Counted from the first letter of the stretch, positions 19,255 through 29,441 are shown. The stretch: DNA of 64,000 nucleotides from Methylobacterium adhaesivum (GCF_022179065.1 NZ_BPQD01000011.1:19395-83394), one strand, 5' to 3'. The notes: generated by a model from the sequence alone, not told the origin. Translations and numbers: made by a program.

Positions 19255-19378
19255 CGCGGCTCCTTCGAACGTTGCGCGCACCCCCCGGTGCGAAGGGCGT
19301 GCCGCCGTTCGCAAACGCCGGGCCGTTCGTCAACCCGTGGGCGCGGCATGCCCGGTCGGCGCTGAAGATCGGCGCGCC

Positions 19379-21031
19379 TCATCCCTCGAACAGCGAACCC
19401 TGGACCACGGGCTTGACCGCCGACTTTCGCGGCGTGCGCCGGGGCCGGGCCGGGGCGGGCGGCGCGGCCCCCTCCCCGTCCGGCCCGGCATCGGCCGGCC
19501 CGACCCGGGCCGAGAGGACCCCGTCGGCGAATTCGAGGGTCAGGCGTTCGGCCGCCGTCGCGGCGGCGGCGGTGCGGATGGCCGCACCCGCATCGTCGCG
19601 CACGAGGGCGAAGCCCCGGGCGAGGATCGCGCGGTAGCTGAGGGAGCCCAGCAGGCTCCCGAGGGTCTCGAGGCGGTCGCGCCGCCGCTCCGTGAGGCGG
19701 GCGCCGGCCCGGTCGAGGCGGCCCTGGAGGGCCTCGAGGCGGACGCGGCTGCGCGCGCCCTCGGCGCCGGCTCGCGCCAGGGTGGCGTCCCGGGCAACGA
19801 CGAGGCGACGGCCGAGATTGGCCAGGGCCTCGGCCCTGCGGCGGGTGCCGTGGCCGAGGGCGGCCGCCGGCCTGTCGCCGAGGCGGGCGAGGCGACCGCG
19901 GGCGTTGGCCAGCGCCAGGGTCGGCGGGTGGCGCACGAAGCGTTCCACGAGGCGCGAGACCCTGAGGCGATGGACGCGGGCATTGCCGGCGAGCGCCGGC
20001 CCGAGGCGGGCTTCCGCGAGGTCGAGGCGCTGGCGCTTGCCGGCCAGGAAGGCATCGACGCCCGGCATTGCCCGGACGAGGGCGCGCAGGTCGCTGCCCT
20101 CCCGGTCGAGCTTGCGCTCCACGGCCTCGCGCTGGCGCCGGCCGAGGTCGGCCACCTCGGCGAGGAGGTCGGCGCGCACCGGAACCGCCATCTCGGCCGC
20201 GCCCGTGGGGGTCGGCGCCCGCCGGTCGGAGACGAAATCGATGAGGGTGGTGTCGGTCTCGTGCCCCACCGCCGAGATCAGGGGAATCGTGGATTCGGCG
20301 GCGGCGCGCACCACCGTTTCCTCGTTGAAGGCCCACAGATCCTCAATGGAGCCGCCGCCGCGCGCCACCAGGAGCACGTCGGGGCGTGGGATCGCTCCGC
20401 CGGGAGGAAGGGCGTTGAAGCCCCGGATGGCGGCGGCGATCTCCTCGGCCGCCCCCTCCCCCTGGACCCGCACGGGCCAGACGAGGACCGGCCGGGGAAA
20501 GCGGTCGGCGAGGCGGTGCAGGATATCGCGGATCACCGCTCCCGTGGGCGAGGTCACGACCCCGACCACACGCGGCAGGTAGGGGATCGGCCGCTTGCGT
20601 TCGGGAGCGAACAGGCCCTCGGCGGCAAGCACCCTCTTGCGCTCTTCCAGCAGGGCCATCCAGGCGCCGATGCCGGCGGGCTCCAGGGTCTCGATGACGA
20701 TCTGGTAGGAGGACTTGCCCGGAAACGTGGTGATCCGCCCCGTGGCGACGACCTCCAGCCCCTCCTGCGGCTTCTGGCGCAGGCGGGCGAAGGTCCCCTT
20801 CCACACCACGGCGTCGATGCGGGCGGTGCCGTCCTTGAGGGAAAAATAGGCATGGCCGGAGCCGTGCTGGCCGCGAAAGCCCGAGATTTCGCCGCGCAGG
20901 CGCACGTGACCGAACGCATCCTCGAGGGTGCGCTTCAGAGCCGAGGCGAGATCGCCCACGGACCATTCGGCAACGTTCGAAACCAGGGGAGCGCCGGCCT
21001 TTGCGGCGGGAGGCGGGGGAGGAACGGCCAT
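19379..21031 (-). CDS. xseA: exodeoxyribonuclease VII large subunit
   Basis: A 550-residue protein with an N-terminal OB fold (residues ~20-120), the catalytic core containing VVTSPTGAVIRDI and the VLLVARGGGSIEDLWAFN motif, a coiled-coil middle rich in Arg/Ala, and a C-terminal domain. With XseB it degrades single-stranded DNA in both directions. The C-terminus carries an Ala/Pro-rich tail (PPAPARPRRTPRKSA) longer than in E. coli. The start at 21031 gives a short Pro-rich lead. Confidence 0.95.
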   Translation of the reverse strand: MAVPPPPPAAKAGAPLVSNVAEWSVGDLASALKRTLEDAFGHVRLRGEISGFRGQHGSGHAYFSLKDGTARIDAVVWKGTFARLRQKPQEGLEVVATGRITTFPGKSSYQIVIETLEPAGIGAWMALLEERKRVLAAEGLFAPERKRPIPYLPRVVGVVTSPTGAVIRDILHRLADRFPRPVLVWPVRVQGEGAAEEIAAAIRGFNALPPGGAIPRPDVLLVARGGGSIEDLWAFNEETVVRAAAESTIPLISAVGHETDTTLIDFVSDRRAPTPTGAAEMAVPVRADLLAEVADLGRRQREAVERKLDREGSDLRALVRAMPGVDAFLAGKRQRLDLAEARLGPALAGNARVHRLRVSRLVERFVRHPPTLALANARGRLARLGDRPAAALGHGTRRRAEALANLGRRLVVARDATLARAGAEGARSRVRLEALQGRLDRAGARLTERRRDRLETLGSLLGSLSYRAILARGFALVRDDAGAAIRTAAAATAAERLTLEFADGVLSARVGPADAGPDGEGAAPPAPARPRRTPRKSAVKPVVQGSLFEG

Positions 21032-21098
21032 GGCGGCGGACGCTAGTGAAGGCCGCCGGGCGGGTAAAGCTGCGCCGAGGTGACGCAGGCCGGTCGTT

Positions 21099-21221
21099 CT
21101 AGAGGAAAACCGAGAGAAGCAAGGCGACGCACATGGTGGGCAGGACGCCAACGGCGAGGGCCCAGTACCAGCCGGGTGCATTCTGAGAGCGCCGGTTGTC
21201 GTTCGATGCCCGCATGGGCAT
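21099..21221 (-). CDS. small single-helix membrane protein
   Basis: A 40-residue product with a basic start (MPMRASNDNRRSQN) and one membrane helix (YWALAVGVLPTMCVALLLSVFL region). Short proteins with an RASNDNR-type start are frequent in this group. An in-frame ATG at 21278 would add 19 residues. No family is recognised; the call rests on the helix and on its place in an otherwise empty gap between xseA and purD. Confidence 0.45.
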   Translation of the reverse strand: MPMRASNDNRRSQNAPGWYWALAVGVLPTMCVALLLSVFL

Positions 21222-21467
21222 CCGGCCGTGCACCACATACTGCCCGGCGCTCACGCCCCGAAGCCTGGGCCGGGCCATCGAATACGGAAGGGATTTGCGA
21301 CAGCCTGGCATGATCCCTTTCAAACAACGCTCCGGCCATTCGGTTCCCGCCAGCCGCAAAGAAATCCTCCGTCCCGGCGACGGAACGTGTTTCGTCCCAA
21401 GCAAAGCCGGGTGTGGCATCCGAATCCTTCTTTTCAAGAGCCTGCTTTTGGGGAAGAGCTTGAGCCT

Positions 21468-22751
21468 ATGAACATCCTCCTCATCGGTTCCGGGGGGCGC
21501 GAACATGCCCTCGCCTCTGCCCTTGCCAAGAGCCCCCTGTGCGAGCGCTTGTTTTCCGCGCCGGGCAATCCCGGCACGGCGGCGTTCGGGCAGAACCGTC
21601 CGGACCTCGATGTGGCCGACCACGGGGCGGTTCTGAACTTCTGTGCGGAGCAGGCCATCGGCCTCGTGGTGATCGGGCCCGAAGTGCCGCTGGTGGCCGG
21701 CCTCGTGGACAGCCTCGCGGCGGCGGGGATCCGTGCCTTCGGGCCGACGAAGGCTGCAGCTCAGCTCGAGGGCTCGAAAGGCTTCACCAAGGATCTCTGC
21801 GCCGAGTACGGCATCCCCACGGCCGCCTTTGCGCGCTTCACAGATCGCGAGGCCGCTCTCGCCTATCTCGCGGACCGCGGCGCGCCCATCGTGGTGAAAG
21901 CCGACGGTCTCGCCGCCGGCAAGGGCGTGGTCGTCGCCGAGACCCTGGACCAAGCGCAGGTTGCGGTTCGGGCGATGTTGAGCGAACCCGGCGCCGAGAT
22001 CGTCATCGAGGAATGCCTGTTCGGCGAAGAGGCGAGCTTCTTCGCCCTGTGCGACGGCACCCGCGCCGTGCCCGTGGGGACGGCCCAGGACCATAAGCGC
22101 GTGTTCGACGGGGATCGCGGTCCCAACACCGGCGGCATGGGGGCCTATTCTCCCGCCACGATCCTGACCCCCGCCCTCGAGCGCACGGTGATGGAGACCA
22201 TCATCGCGCCGACCCTCGCCGGCATGCGCGCGCGCGGCACACCGTTCACCGGCATCCTCTATGCCGGCCTCATGCTCACGGCCGAGGGCCCCAAGCTCAT
22301 CGAATACAACACCCGCTTCGGCGATCCGGAGGCCCAGGTGCTCATGCCGCGCCTCGCCGGGGACCTCGTCCCGGCCCTCCTGGCGGCCTGCGACGGCGAC
22401 GTTTCGGGCATCGCGATCCCGTTCGACGAGAGCCGCGCGGCCCTGACCGTGGTGATGGCGGCGGCGGGTTATCCCGGCGCGGTGATGCGCGGCTCGGTGA
22501 TTCGCGGCGTCGCCGAGGCCGAGGCGGACGAGAACGTGATCGTGTTCCAGGCCGGCACGCGGGCGGAGGACGGGAGGCTCCTCGCCGATGGCGGCCGGGT
22601 GCTCACGGTGACGGCCCTCGGCACGTCGATGATGGAAGCCCAGGCCCGCGCCTACGCGGCGATCGCCCGCATCGATTGGCCGGAGGGCTTCTGCCGCAGG
22701 GACATCGGTCGCCGTGCCGTCGCCCGCGAGGTGGCCGGCGGGGGCATCTAA
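21468..22751 (+). CDS. purD: phosphoribosylamine-glycine ligase
   Basis: A 427-residue ATP-grasp enzyme for step two of purine synthesis. It starts with MNILLIGSGGREHALA, has the ATP-grasp lid GLAAGKGVVVAE, and the metal/phosphate block ALCDGTRAVPVGTAQDHKR plus the GPNTGGMGAYSP signature. It is divergent from xseA. It is the last gene of clear core-genome character before the accessory region. Confidence 0.97.
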   Translation: MNILLIGSGGREHALASALAKSPLCERLFSAPGNPGTAAFGQNRPDLDVADHGAVLNFCAEQAIGLVVIGPEVPLVAGLVDSLAAAGIRAFGPTKAAAQLEGSKGFTKDLCAEYGIPTAAFARFTDREAALAYLADRGAPIVVKADGLAAGKGVVVAETLDQAQVAVRAMLSEPGAEIVIEECLFGEEASFFALCDGTRAVPVGTAQDHKRVFDGDRGPNTGGMGAYSPATILTPALERTVMETIIAPTLAGMRARGTPFTGILYAGLMLTAEGPKLIEYNTRFGDPEAQVLMPRLAGDLVPALLAACDGDVSGIAIPFDESRAALTVVMAAAGYPGAVMRGSVIRGVAEAEADENVIVFQAGTRAEDGRLLADGGRVLTVTALGTSMMEAQARAYAAIARIDWPEGFCRRDIGRRAVAREVAGGGI

Positions 22752-23345
22752 GTGCATTTTACAAAAGTCTCGATTCCCGCTGATTCCCGCTCAGAGCATG
22801 GCGCCGCGGCGGAGAGTTTTGTGAGAGATACGAAGCCTCTCTCATGAAACGCTGGGGCCCGGCGGGGGGCCGCTTTGAGCAGGACGGCTCAGCGGGCGTT
22901 CTCCAAGGTACGCCGGGACGGCTTCGACGAGACGCCAGCGGCCGAGGGCCGGACCTCATTTCGGGGAACGCCCCCTCCCCGAACGCGCGAGTCCCATTAT
23001 GGACAATGCGCCGGTCACGGCTGTTGAGGCTATGGCACCCTGACCGATTGGCCGGTGGCAAGGGGCGCGCCATCTTCGTCGCCCTCAAGCTCGAGACCTT
23101 CGAATCGGGATCCGGGGCCGAACGCGCACCCGGGGACAGCCGCCCGACATTCTGAGCAACACCTGGCGCAGTTCCAGCACGCGTCCCAGGTCATGTCCGG
23201 AATGGCGGACCGGTCGGGACATCGCCATCGCACAAACAGCGACACCCCGAGGATTTCTCCTCGGGGTGTCGCCTCGACTCGAGCGGCCAGGTGATCGGGG
23301 CTGGGGACGCTCAGGCCGAACCCGGAAGTCCCATGCACCGCGTCT
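22752..23345. other. gene-poor junction between core chromosome and the mobile region
   Basis: I see no convincing gene in these ~590 bases. Short frames exist on both strands but lack recognisable domains, ribosome sites or family patterns. Two hairpins stand out: a weak one at about 22820-22842 (TGAGAGA / TCTCTCA), and a perfect 15-base stem at 23239-23272. The purD side of the mobile element should end somewhere here. Confidence 0.5.
23239..23272. other. perfect 15-bp hairpin near the element end
   Basis: Stem GCGACACCCCGAGGA pairs fully with its complement across a TTTC loop. No T-run follows on either strand, so it is not a standard terminator; it may be a transcription insulator or a structural part of the element end. 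Confidence 0.6.
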
Positions 23346-23431
23346 CATAGTTCCGTTCTCCATCCTTAGGGAAAACCCCGGTTTCGTCGCATAGTTCTGG
23401 ACGTGGCAGGGCCATAGTTCCGTTTCGCCAT
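23346..23431 (+). repeat. three TnsB-site-like repeats (left element end)
   Basis: Three copies of a CATAGTTC-based repeat point the same way: 23346 (CATAGTTCCGTTCTCCAT), 23390 (CATAGTTCTGGACGT) and 23413 (CATAGTTCCGTTTCGCCAT). They lie outside the tniQ end of the tns genes. Tn7-family left ends carry about three spaced TnsB-binding sites of ~20 bases, which fits. The tip of the element (often TGT) could not be fixed. A 19-base palindrome follows at 23447-23465. Confidence 0.55.
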
Positions 23432-23530
23432 AGGCGTGATGCGGCAAAACCGAGGACCTCGGTTTGTGGCTTGCAAGCCTTGGGATGACATTCGAGCCGG
23501 CGCCCCGGGGCGTCGTGCGAGGATGGACCG

Positions 23531-24190
23531 ATGGACTACGATCACGGAAGCAGGCCCAACCGGCGTCGGGCGGCCACCCTGCTGGATGCCTTGAAGGGCC
23601 GGCTGGTGGATGCGAGCGGCGCCGTCGAGCATTCCATGACGATGCAGGCGATGACCGCGTCACCGCATTGGCGGATCTCAAACGTGGCCGGCGTGCATGT
23701 CTACGAGGTCGCGCAGGGGTGGAACGCCGACGTGGCGTTCAAGAACCTTCCGTTTGGCGTGCCGGCGCTCATGGGCAACGCGGTCCCGGTGAGGTCACGG
23801 AAGGAGGCATTGGAGAGCGCCATCAGGCAGCTATCCCTTTGCGTCGAGCGCGAGAAGGTGCCCCTGGCCGGGAACGACAGCCCGATGCTGTACTTCGTAA
23901 TCGACGACATCGAGATCCCGGTCGACCCCGACGAACTTCCGGAGACCCGGGCGAAGCTCGCCCGCGAGGGCTACACGGTCGAGAAGGCCGAGGGCCGTCT
24001 GGCGTATCTCCGGCACGTCATCTCGGGCGACGAGCCGCTCAACGCGGACAACGTCGCCGAGGCCGACCACGAGACGCGCACCCGCTTGGTCATCGCCTGC
24101 CACATCGCCATGGCGCTTGGCCGGACGCAGTTCTCGGTCGAAGACGGCACCTGGGCCGACTTCATGCCGACCGCCCCCGGCATGATGTAG
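23531..24190 (+). CDS. hypothetical protein next to tniQ
   Basis: A 219-residue soluble protein with no signal or membrane segment and no family I know. It has a mixed alpha/beta look, with a central acidic part (VIDDIEIPVDPDELPETRAKL) and a helical tail (RTRLVIACHIAMALG). It is the only gene between the repeat-bearing end and the convergent tniQ, so it is likely carried by the element. A role in target choice or immunity is possible but unsupported. Confidence 0.6.
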   Translation: MDYDHGSRPNRRRAATLLDALKGRLVDASGAVEHSMTMQAMTASPHWRISNVAGVHVYEVAQGWNADVAFKNLPFGVPALMGNAVPVRSRKEALESAIRQLSLCVEREKVPLAGNDSPMLYFVIDDIEIPVDPDELPETRAKLAREGYTVEKAEGRLAYLRHVISGDEPLNADNVAEADHETRTRLVIACHIAMALGRTQFSVEDGTWADFMPTAPGMM

Positions 24191-24223
24191 TCGGCCCGTC
24201 CGGCATCGTCAGCGCCCCAACGG

Positions 24224-26119
24224 TCAGGCGATGCCCGGCCACCCGGTGCCGAGGACTTCGGAGCGCGCGAAGATCCAGGCCTTGGCAGTATCAACGTCGA
24301 AGGCAGCCTTCCGTCCGGCCTGCCTGAGGATGCGCAGCGCCATACGCGCCGGGACGTCCATGACCTTGCCGACCTCGGCGACGGTCACGTACCTGTCCCG
24401 GAAGGCATCCACGCTCTCGCGGGTGACGACCGGGATGCGACGGCGGTTCCGTGGGCAGAATTCCTCCACCACGGACAGTTGCCCCGTTGCGATGAGGGCG
24501 GCCACAACCTCCGTCCGCAATCCCGGAACGACCGACCCAACCTCGTTCTTCTGGAGTCCGGCCTTCGGCGCCTCGGTTCGCATCACGCGCATGACCTCGT
24601 CCGCATCCACGAGCAGGTCCGTGAAGCGGCGACCTCCGCGCAGGGAACCCTTCCAGGCAAGCTTCCCGCCAACGATGGCGTCGAACAGGTCGCCGATGTT
24701 CGCGGCTGCGCTCGCCCGTGCCGCGCCGAGCGGGACTTGGCGGGCATTCGGCACCTCGATGTCCACCGCTCCGGTGAAGAGGTTTTCAATGAATGCGTCG
24801 ATGTCGGCCGGACGGAAGCGGTTCTTGGCACGGGCGGCCTTGTCGGGACCAGCCAGGGTCGGGACGAGCCCTCGGGCGACGAGTTCGAGGAGATGCTTCC
24901 GGGTGATGCCGATGCGCCCCATCACCTCGGTGCTGCCGATCGATCCGGCATGATCCGCGATCAGGCTGGAAATCCTGTCGACGTCGACTGCGGCGCGGGA
25001 GCGACCCTTGGGCTCCGCAAGGTCGGACGACGGTCCGAGGCCACGGCGCGCCATCAACTTCCTCATGGTCGGCCACGTCGTGTTGGACGCCACCGCTGCC
25101 GAGAAGACGGTATGCACGCGCTTCCGGTCCAAGATCTCGCCCAGCACCTTGATCCCGGCTTCCAGGGGAAGGTGGGCGAACGCGTGCTCCCGGACCACGT
25201 CCCTGATCGGCTTGAAGGCCGGGTCCGTCACGCTACGCCCGAGGCTCAGGATCAGGTATCCGTACGTCTCCTTCAGGCCGATGCGACCGCGGTCTCGGGC
25301 CCGCCCGACCAGGGTGGTGAGAAACCCATGCACGCTCTCCCTACCGCCGGACGCGATGCGAAATCCTTCCAGGGAGGCATCGGACCAGTCCTTGAGGGTG
25401 AGCCCCCGCATGGACACGCCCGCATCGTGGAGTGCGGAGACGCCGAGGCCCTCGCAGGTGGAGATGGCGGCATGCACGGGCATGGCATCGAGCCATGACG
25501 TATCGCCGTCCCGGCACGCCAGGCGACGCATCACCCATTCCTCGAAGGGGTTGGGTCCCGCGGGAACGGACTCCGACCTCAGGCGAGCGAGGTGAGGCAG
25601 GATCTCGGCAGACACAGTTCGGGAGAAATCCAGGACCTGCCCGGGCTCGGTGCGATTGCTTTGCTCCAGGAAGACACCGTGCTCACGGCAGGAGCGGATC
25701 TGTTCGACGAGCCATTCGAGGCGCAGCCAGGGACGTGCCGCCATCGGGATATCGGAAGGACCGGCTTCGAGATCCGCCGCGATGCAGTGGGGGCAGTACC
25801 GGAAGAACCTCGTGTGGATGCCGCCATGGACGAGCCTCTGGCCTCAGAGCTCGGCATCCAGTCGCCCGCGGAGGCGTGGGGTGGCCAGGGCCATCGCCCT
25901 TTCCTGGTCATCGTCGAGTCCTGCGAACTTCGCCACGACCCGTACGGCGGTGTCGGAGCCGGCATTGATCGCCTGCGCCGAGAGACCGTAGGCGAACGCC
26001 AGGTCCCAGAGCTGCATGCCGTTCAAGGCCGCCAGCCTTGATGCGTACCCTCCGGAAGTCTCCCGAGGCCGGGGTGGCCGGCGCCATTCGAGAAGGGCGA
26101 TGTCCATCCCGGCCGTCAT
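24224..26119 (-). pseudogene. tniQ: tniQ/tnsD target-selection gene with in-frame TGA
   Basis: Read through, the frame gives a ~631-residue TniQ-family protein. It starts at 26119 (ATG overlapping the tnsC stop as ATGA), with an N-terminal TniQ segment (ALLEWRRPPRPRETSGGYASRLA). TGA at 25844-25846 ends translation after 91 codons. The frame then continues as TniQ: ...TRFFRYCPHCIAADLEAG, with a zinc-binding CPHC...CREH set, a large helical middle, and two HTH-like parts near the end. TniQ/TnsD proteins bind the target and recruit TnsC. The next in-frame ATG (25744) lies after CPHC, so a restart would lose two zinc ligands. A sequencing error or readthrough cannot be excluded. Confidence 0.8.
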
Positions 26120-27201
26120 GCGTTGGCTTCCTCGCCCCCGTCCGGTCCCCCGCGCTTCTCGGCATCGAGGAAGGCCCCAGGTTCGAGGCCTTGCCAGCCG
26201 TCCACCATGAAGATGTTCATCCGGTTGTCGTCGCGGGCACGGGAGCTGTTGGCGTAGGCAAGTGCGAAGTGGCCGCGGAGCAGTTCCGTCTGGGGCTTCT
26301 TTGCGCGGAGCGCCTGGTGAATGGCCGCGACGACGAGTTGGCAGATACGGCCGTACCGGTAGTTGGCCGCGCGGGCGATGCGCTCCGGCATGTCGGTTTC
26401 CGGCATTGAACCGAGGCCGAGGCCGGCCGCTTCCGACAACTTGTTCAGGATGTCGGTCACCAGCTCGCGCTGCGTTTGGATGTCCACGTCCGGGAAATGC
26501 ACCCATCGGCTGCGACGCTCGAACTGCTCGTCCTTCTGCGCCAGGACCTTGATGCAAGGCAATCCGGAAAGGACGAAGGCGATGGGCCAGGGCGTCGAGA
26601 TGGACACGCCCTTGATTGCGTCGGCGAGTTGCTGGCCGTCATTGGCGGAGCCACTACCGCCGATGAGGTGCTGGACCTCGTCGATGTGGACGAGGACGAC
26701 GCGTCGCTTCCTGAGGGCTGCGGGCATTGCGCTCCATGCATCGCCTTGACCCGTCTTGGCGTTGATGGGGTGGCCGGAGGCGGTGATGATCTGCAGGGCT
26801 GCGATCCGAGGCAGGATGTAACCCGCCAGCTTGATGGAGACGTAGGGGCGAATGACGCCGAAGGAGGCCTTGCGCGGCTGGAGCGAAGGATGCCCCGCCA
26901 GCACGCGCGCGATTGCCTCGGTCTTGCCCGCCCCGCTCTCGCCGGTGACGAAGAAGATGTTGGCCTCCTTCCGCTGACCGTCCCGGGTCGCGAGGGTATC
27001 CTCCATGAAGGTGTCGAACGCCTCCTTGAGGATCTTGTCGCGGCGCCGGTCGACGTAGACGGAGTATACCTTGTCCATGCGGGCCATGATGTCCTGGCTC
27101 TTCAGGGGCATGTCCGCCCGGAGGGAGCGCAGGTAGGCCTCGTCGTCGTCCATGAGGACGTCGGGAAAGGCCGATTCGGCGAGCGCGGCGTCGTAGGTCA
27201 T
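26116..27201 (-). CDS. tnsC: transposition AAA+ ATPase (TnsC/TniB)
   Basis: A 361-residue ATPase with Walker A GESGAGKT at residues 87-94 and Walker B VVLVHIDEVQH (Asp-Glu ~174-175). This is the TniB/TnsC family, which polymerises on DNA and passes the target from TniQ to the TnsB transposase. Its start overlaps the tnsB end by 4 bases and its stop overlaps the tniQ start by 4 bases, so the three are translationally coupled. Confidence 0.92.
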   Translation of the reverse strand: MTYDAALAESAFPDVLMDDDEAYLRSLRADMPLKSQDIMARMDKVYSVYVDRRRDKILKEAFDTFMEDTLATRDGQRKEANIFFVTGESGAGKTEAIARVLAGHPSLQPRKASFGVIRPYVSIKLAGYILPRIAALQIITASGHPINAKTGQGDAWSAMPAALRKRRVVLVHIDEVQHLIGGSGSANDGQQLADAIKGVSISTPWPIAFVLSGLPCIKVLAQKDEQFERRSRWVHFPDVDIQTQRELVTDILNKLSEAAGLGLGSMPETDMPERIARAANYRYGRICQLVVAAIHQALRAKKPQTELLRGHFALAYANSSRARDDNRMNIFMVDGWQGLEPGAFLDAEKRGGPDGGEEANA

Positions 27202-29441
27202 TCGAGGTCTCCGAAGTCGTCGTCGGTGGGATCCATCAGGTCTTCGGCGCCGGGGACGACGTCGATGACCAGTCGGGTGGGCCGGCGACCGCCGGGCGGC
27301 GTGGCGATGGATGTGCCGAACCGGTCAGGGGCGTCGTCTCCGTTCGCGGCGGGTCCGGAGGGAGCCGGCCGCGTCGAGGTCACCTGCGCGCCCTTGCGCT
27401 CGACGAACTTGAGCATCCGGTTGAGCTGGTCTTCCGAGACGATGTCGGACGGGACGCCTGCGCGACGGCGGGCGTCGTCGGCCTCCTTCATCAGGTCCCG
27501 GATCGCGGTGAGCCTGAAGGCATTGCCGGCGAGGCGTTCCTGCTTGGCGAAGCGGAGCATGGCCCGGTTCTCGCGCAGGTATTCCGCCAGGGGGACGCCA
27601 TCGAGGTCGGGCGCCTTGAACACGAGGTACGCGCCGGCGCCGGGGAAGTGCGACCTGGCATCGGGGGGGACCCGCACCAGGATGCTGCCCATGTCGTTCG
27701 GGTCGGTGACGATGCCGATGCGCCGGTCGCCGATCAGGGCCCGCAGTGTTCCCATGTCCGGGTGCTTGTAGGGCGTGTGGAGATAGGTGACGCCGTCGGC
27801 GGCGAGCGTCCGGTTGGGGACCGCCAGGCCGAAGGCGAGGTGCCTGTTGATGTAGTCCGGTGGCGGGTCGAGCTCGTTCTTCGCACGCCTCCATGCCTCG
27901 TAGGGCCGCATGCCGCCCAGGCCGGAATGGGGTGTGTGGTGGTAGATGTCGACGAGGTACCGCACGAGGCGGAGATGGACGTCCTCGGCGAGGAGGCTGG
28001 CGAGTTCCTGCGACTGGTACTCGCCACGTTCCACCACGTTGGAGAAGCACTGGCCGGTGAACATCCGGCACAGGGTCTTCAGGTTGCGGAAGAACGACTC
28101 GATGGTGCCGCGCGAGCGCGGGTCGCCTCCGGGGAGGCGGTGCTCGACCCGCATCTTGCCAAGGCAGGTATGGAAATCCCCGCGGAACGCCGGGCCGCCA
28201 TCGGTGGCGATCTCAAGCGGCCGGGCCGTCATCGGCCAATCGCTCTTGGCGCCGGCCAGCAGCGCCAAGGGGTTCTTGTCGACGACGATGCTGCGGAGCG
28301 CGGACCTCGATCCGGCGGCGGACGGTGCGAACGGGGTCACGTGCAGGCCGACGATGCACTTGGTCACGACGTCGATGGCGACCGTGACCGTGCACCGGAC
28401 GGTGACGCGGTTCTTCTGGAGCCGTCGGGCCTCGTCCTTCGCCTTCCGGCCGAGGCCCTCGCGGACCTTCTTGTTCTTCAGGACGACGAACAGGTCCATC
28501 TCCCAGTCGTCCATCTCGACGCGGTCCATGCGCTCCAGCGGCGTGAGGCCGTCGAGGGAGTCGAGTCCCTTGCCGATGGGGGCGTACTTCAGGAAGGTGC
28601 GCTTCTCGCCGAGATGGGCCATGTCGACGAGGATGGGCTGCAGCTTCTTGATCCGTCGCCGGATGGCCGGCTCGCTGACCGAGGCCTGGCTCTCGGGCGA
28701 GAGCGAGCGGTTGAGGATGAGCAGGTCGGCCTCGACCCTGCCGTAGACATCCGCCGGCTTGAGGCGGGCACCCGTGGCGTATCCCCGAACGTGCTTCTCG
28801 ACGATGCCCCGGACCCGGGGGTCCAGCTGATTTCGGTTCCCGCTCTTGTCGTAGTTCGGCCGGAACACGCCCGGTTCGTCCTCGCCCGCATCGAGGAGCG
28901 CGAGCCATCCGCGGAGCGTTGTGGAGCCGGGATAGTCGTAGGGCTTGCGACGAAGGCCGGGGATGTTCTTGCCGGGCGGGCGCGCCTTGCCGAAGGTGTC
29001 GACGAACCATTGGTGCATGGCCTCCCGCTCCGCGGCGATGAAGGCCGCGAGATCGTCGGGGGTCTTATTCCTGCGCACCTCGTGGCCGGCGAGGCCCTTC
29101 TGGGCGTGCCGGAACCGGGTGCACCACTCGACCTTCCAGGCGATGGTGCGCAGTTGCTCGTCCGTCAGGTCCGACAGGTCCGAGAGGTCGGTCCCGTCCG
29201 CGCGCTTGCGGAGAAGCTGGTAGGCCAGGGAGTAGTAGCCCTCCTCGATGCGGATGAGCTTGCTGGCATTGAGGTGCGTGAACTCCTCGTCGCTGAGCGG
29301 CTTGAGGATCGTGTCCAGCACGGCATCGTTGACGACTTGGCGCAGTAGATTGACGCGACCCTTCCTGCCTTCAGGCCGAAAATGCACACCGTCGATGGTT
29401 ACCCGGTCGTGACGTCCGAGCTTGTATGGTTGAATGGACAT
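27198..29441 (-). CDS. tnsB: DDE transposase (TnsB/TniA, Mu-type)
   Basis: A 747-residue transposase with N-terminal HTH domains, a retroviral-integrase-like core, and a C-terminal TnsC-binding tail. The catalytic set is Asp ~311-316 (EMDDWEMDLF), Asp414 (IATDGGPAF) and Glu448 (RGTIESFFRN); the last two are 34 apart, as in the Mu/TnsB group. It also carries the 'HHTPHSGLGGMRPYEAW' pattern of this family. The ATG at 29441 fits the usual start; an upstream in-frame ATG (29489) would add 16 residues. Confidence 0.93.
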   Translation of the reverse strand: MSIQPYKLGRHDRVTIDGVHFRPEGRKGRVNLLRQVVNDAVLDTILKPLSDEEFTHLNASKLIRIEEGYYSLAYQLLRKRADGTDLSDLSDLTDEQLRTIAWKVEWCTRFRHAQKGLAGHEVRRNKTPDDLAAFIAAEREAMHQWFVDTFGKARPPGKNIPGLRRKPYDYPGSTTLRGWLALLDAGEDEPGVFRPNYDKSGNRNQLDPRVRGIVEKHVRGYATGARLKPADVYGRVEADLLILNRSLSPESQASVSEPAIRRRIKKLQPILVDMAHLGEKRTFLKYAPIGKGLDSLDGLTPLERMDRVEMDDWEMDLFVVLKNKKVREGLGRKAKDEARRLQKNRVTVRCTVTVAIDVVTKCIVGLHVTPFAPSAAGSRSALRSIVVDKNPLALLAGAKSDWPMTARPLEIATDGGPAFRGDFHTCLGKMRVEHRLPGGDPRSRGTIESFFRNLKTLCRMFTGQCFSNVVERGEYQSQELASLLAEDVHLRLVRYLVDIYHHTPHSGLGGMRPYEAWRRAKNELDPPPDYINRHLAFGLAVPNRTLAADGVTYLHTPYKHPDMGTLRALIGDRRIGIVTDPNDMGSILVRVPPDARSHFPGAGAYLVFKAPDLDGVPLAEYLRENRAMLRFAKQERLAGNAFRLTAIRDLMKEADDARRRAGVPSDIVSEDQLNRMLKFVERKGAQVTSTRPAPSGPAANGDDAPDRFGTSIATPPGGRRPTRLVIDVVPGAEDLMDPTDDDFGDLE

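Noticed and set aside
22752-23238. A tRNA or other classic attachment gene at the element edge
   Set aside because: No cloverleaf could be folded here; the target site remains unidentified.
23030-23338. Cys-rich minus-strand frame in the junction
   Set aside because: No ribosome site or family, and it runs through the perfect hairpin; more likely chance.
25844-25846. TGA as a selenocysteine codon in tniQ
   Set aside because: TniQ has no selenoprotein members known to me and no SECIS-like hairpin is evident; a nonsense change is simpler.
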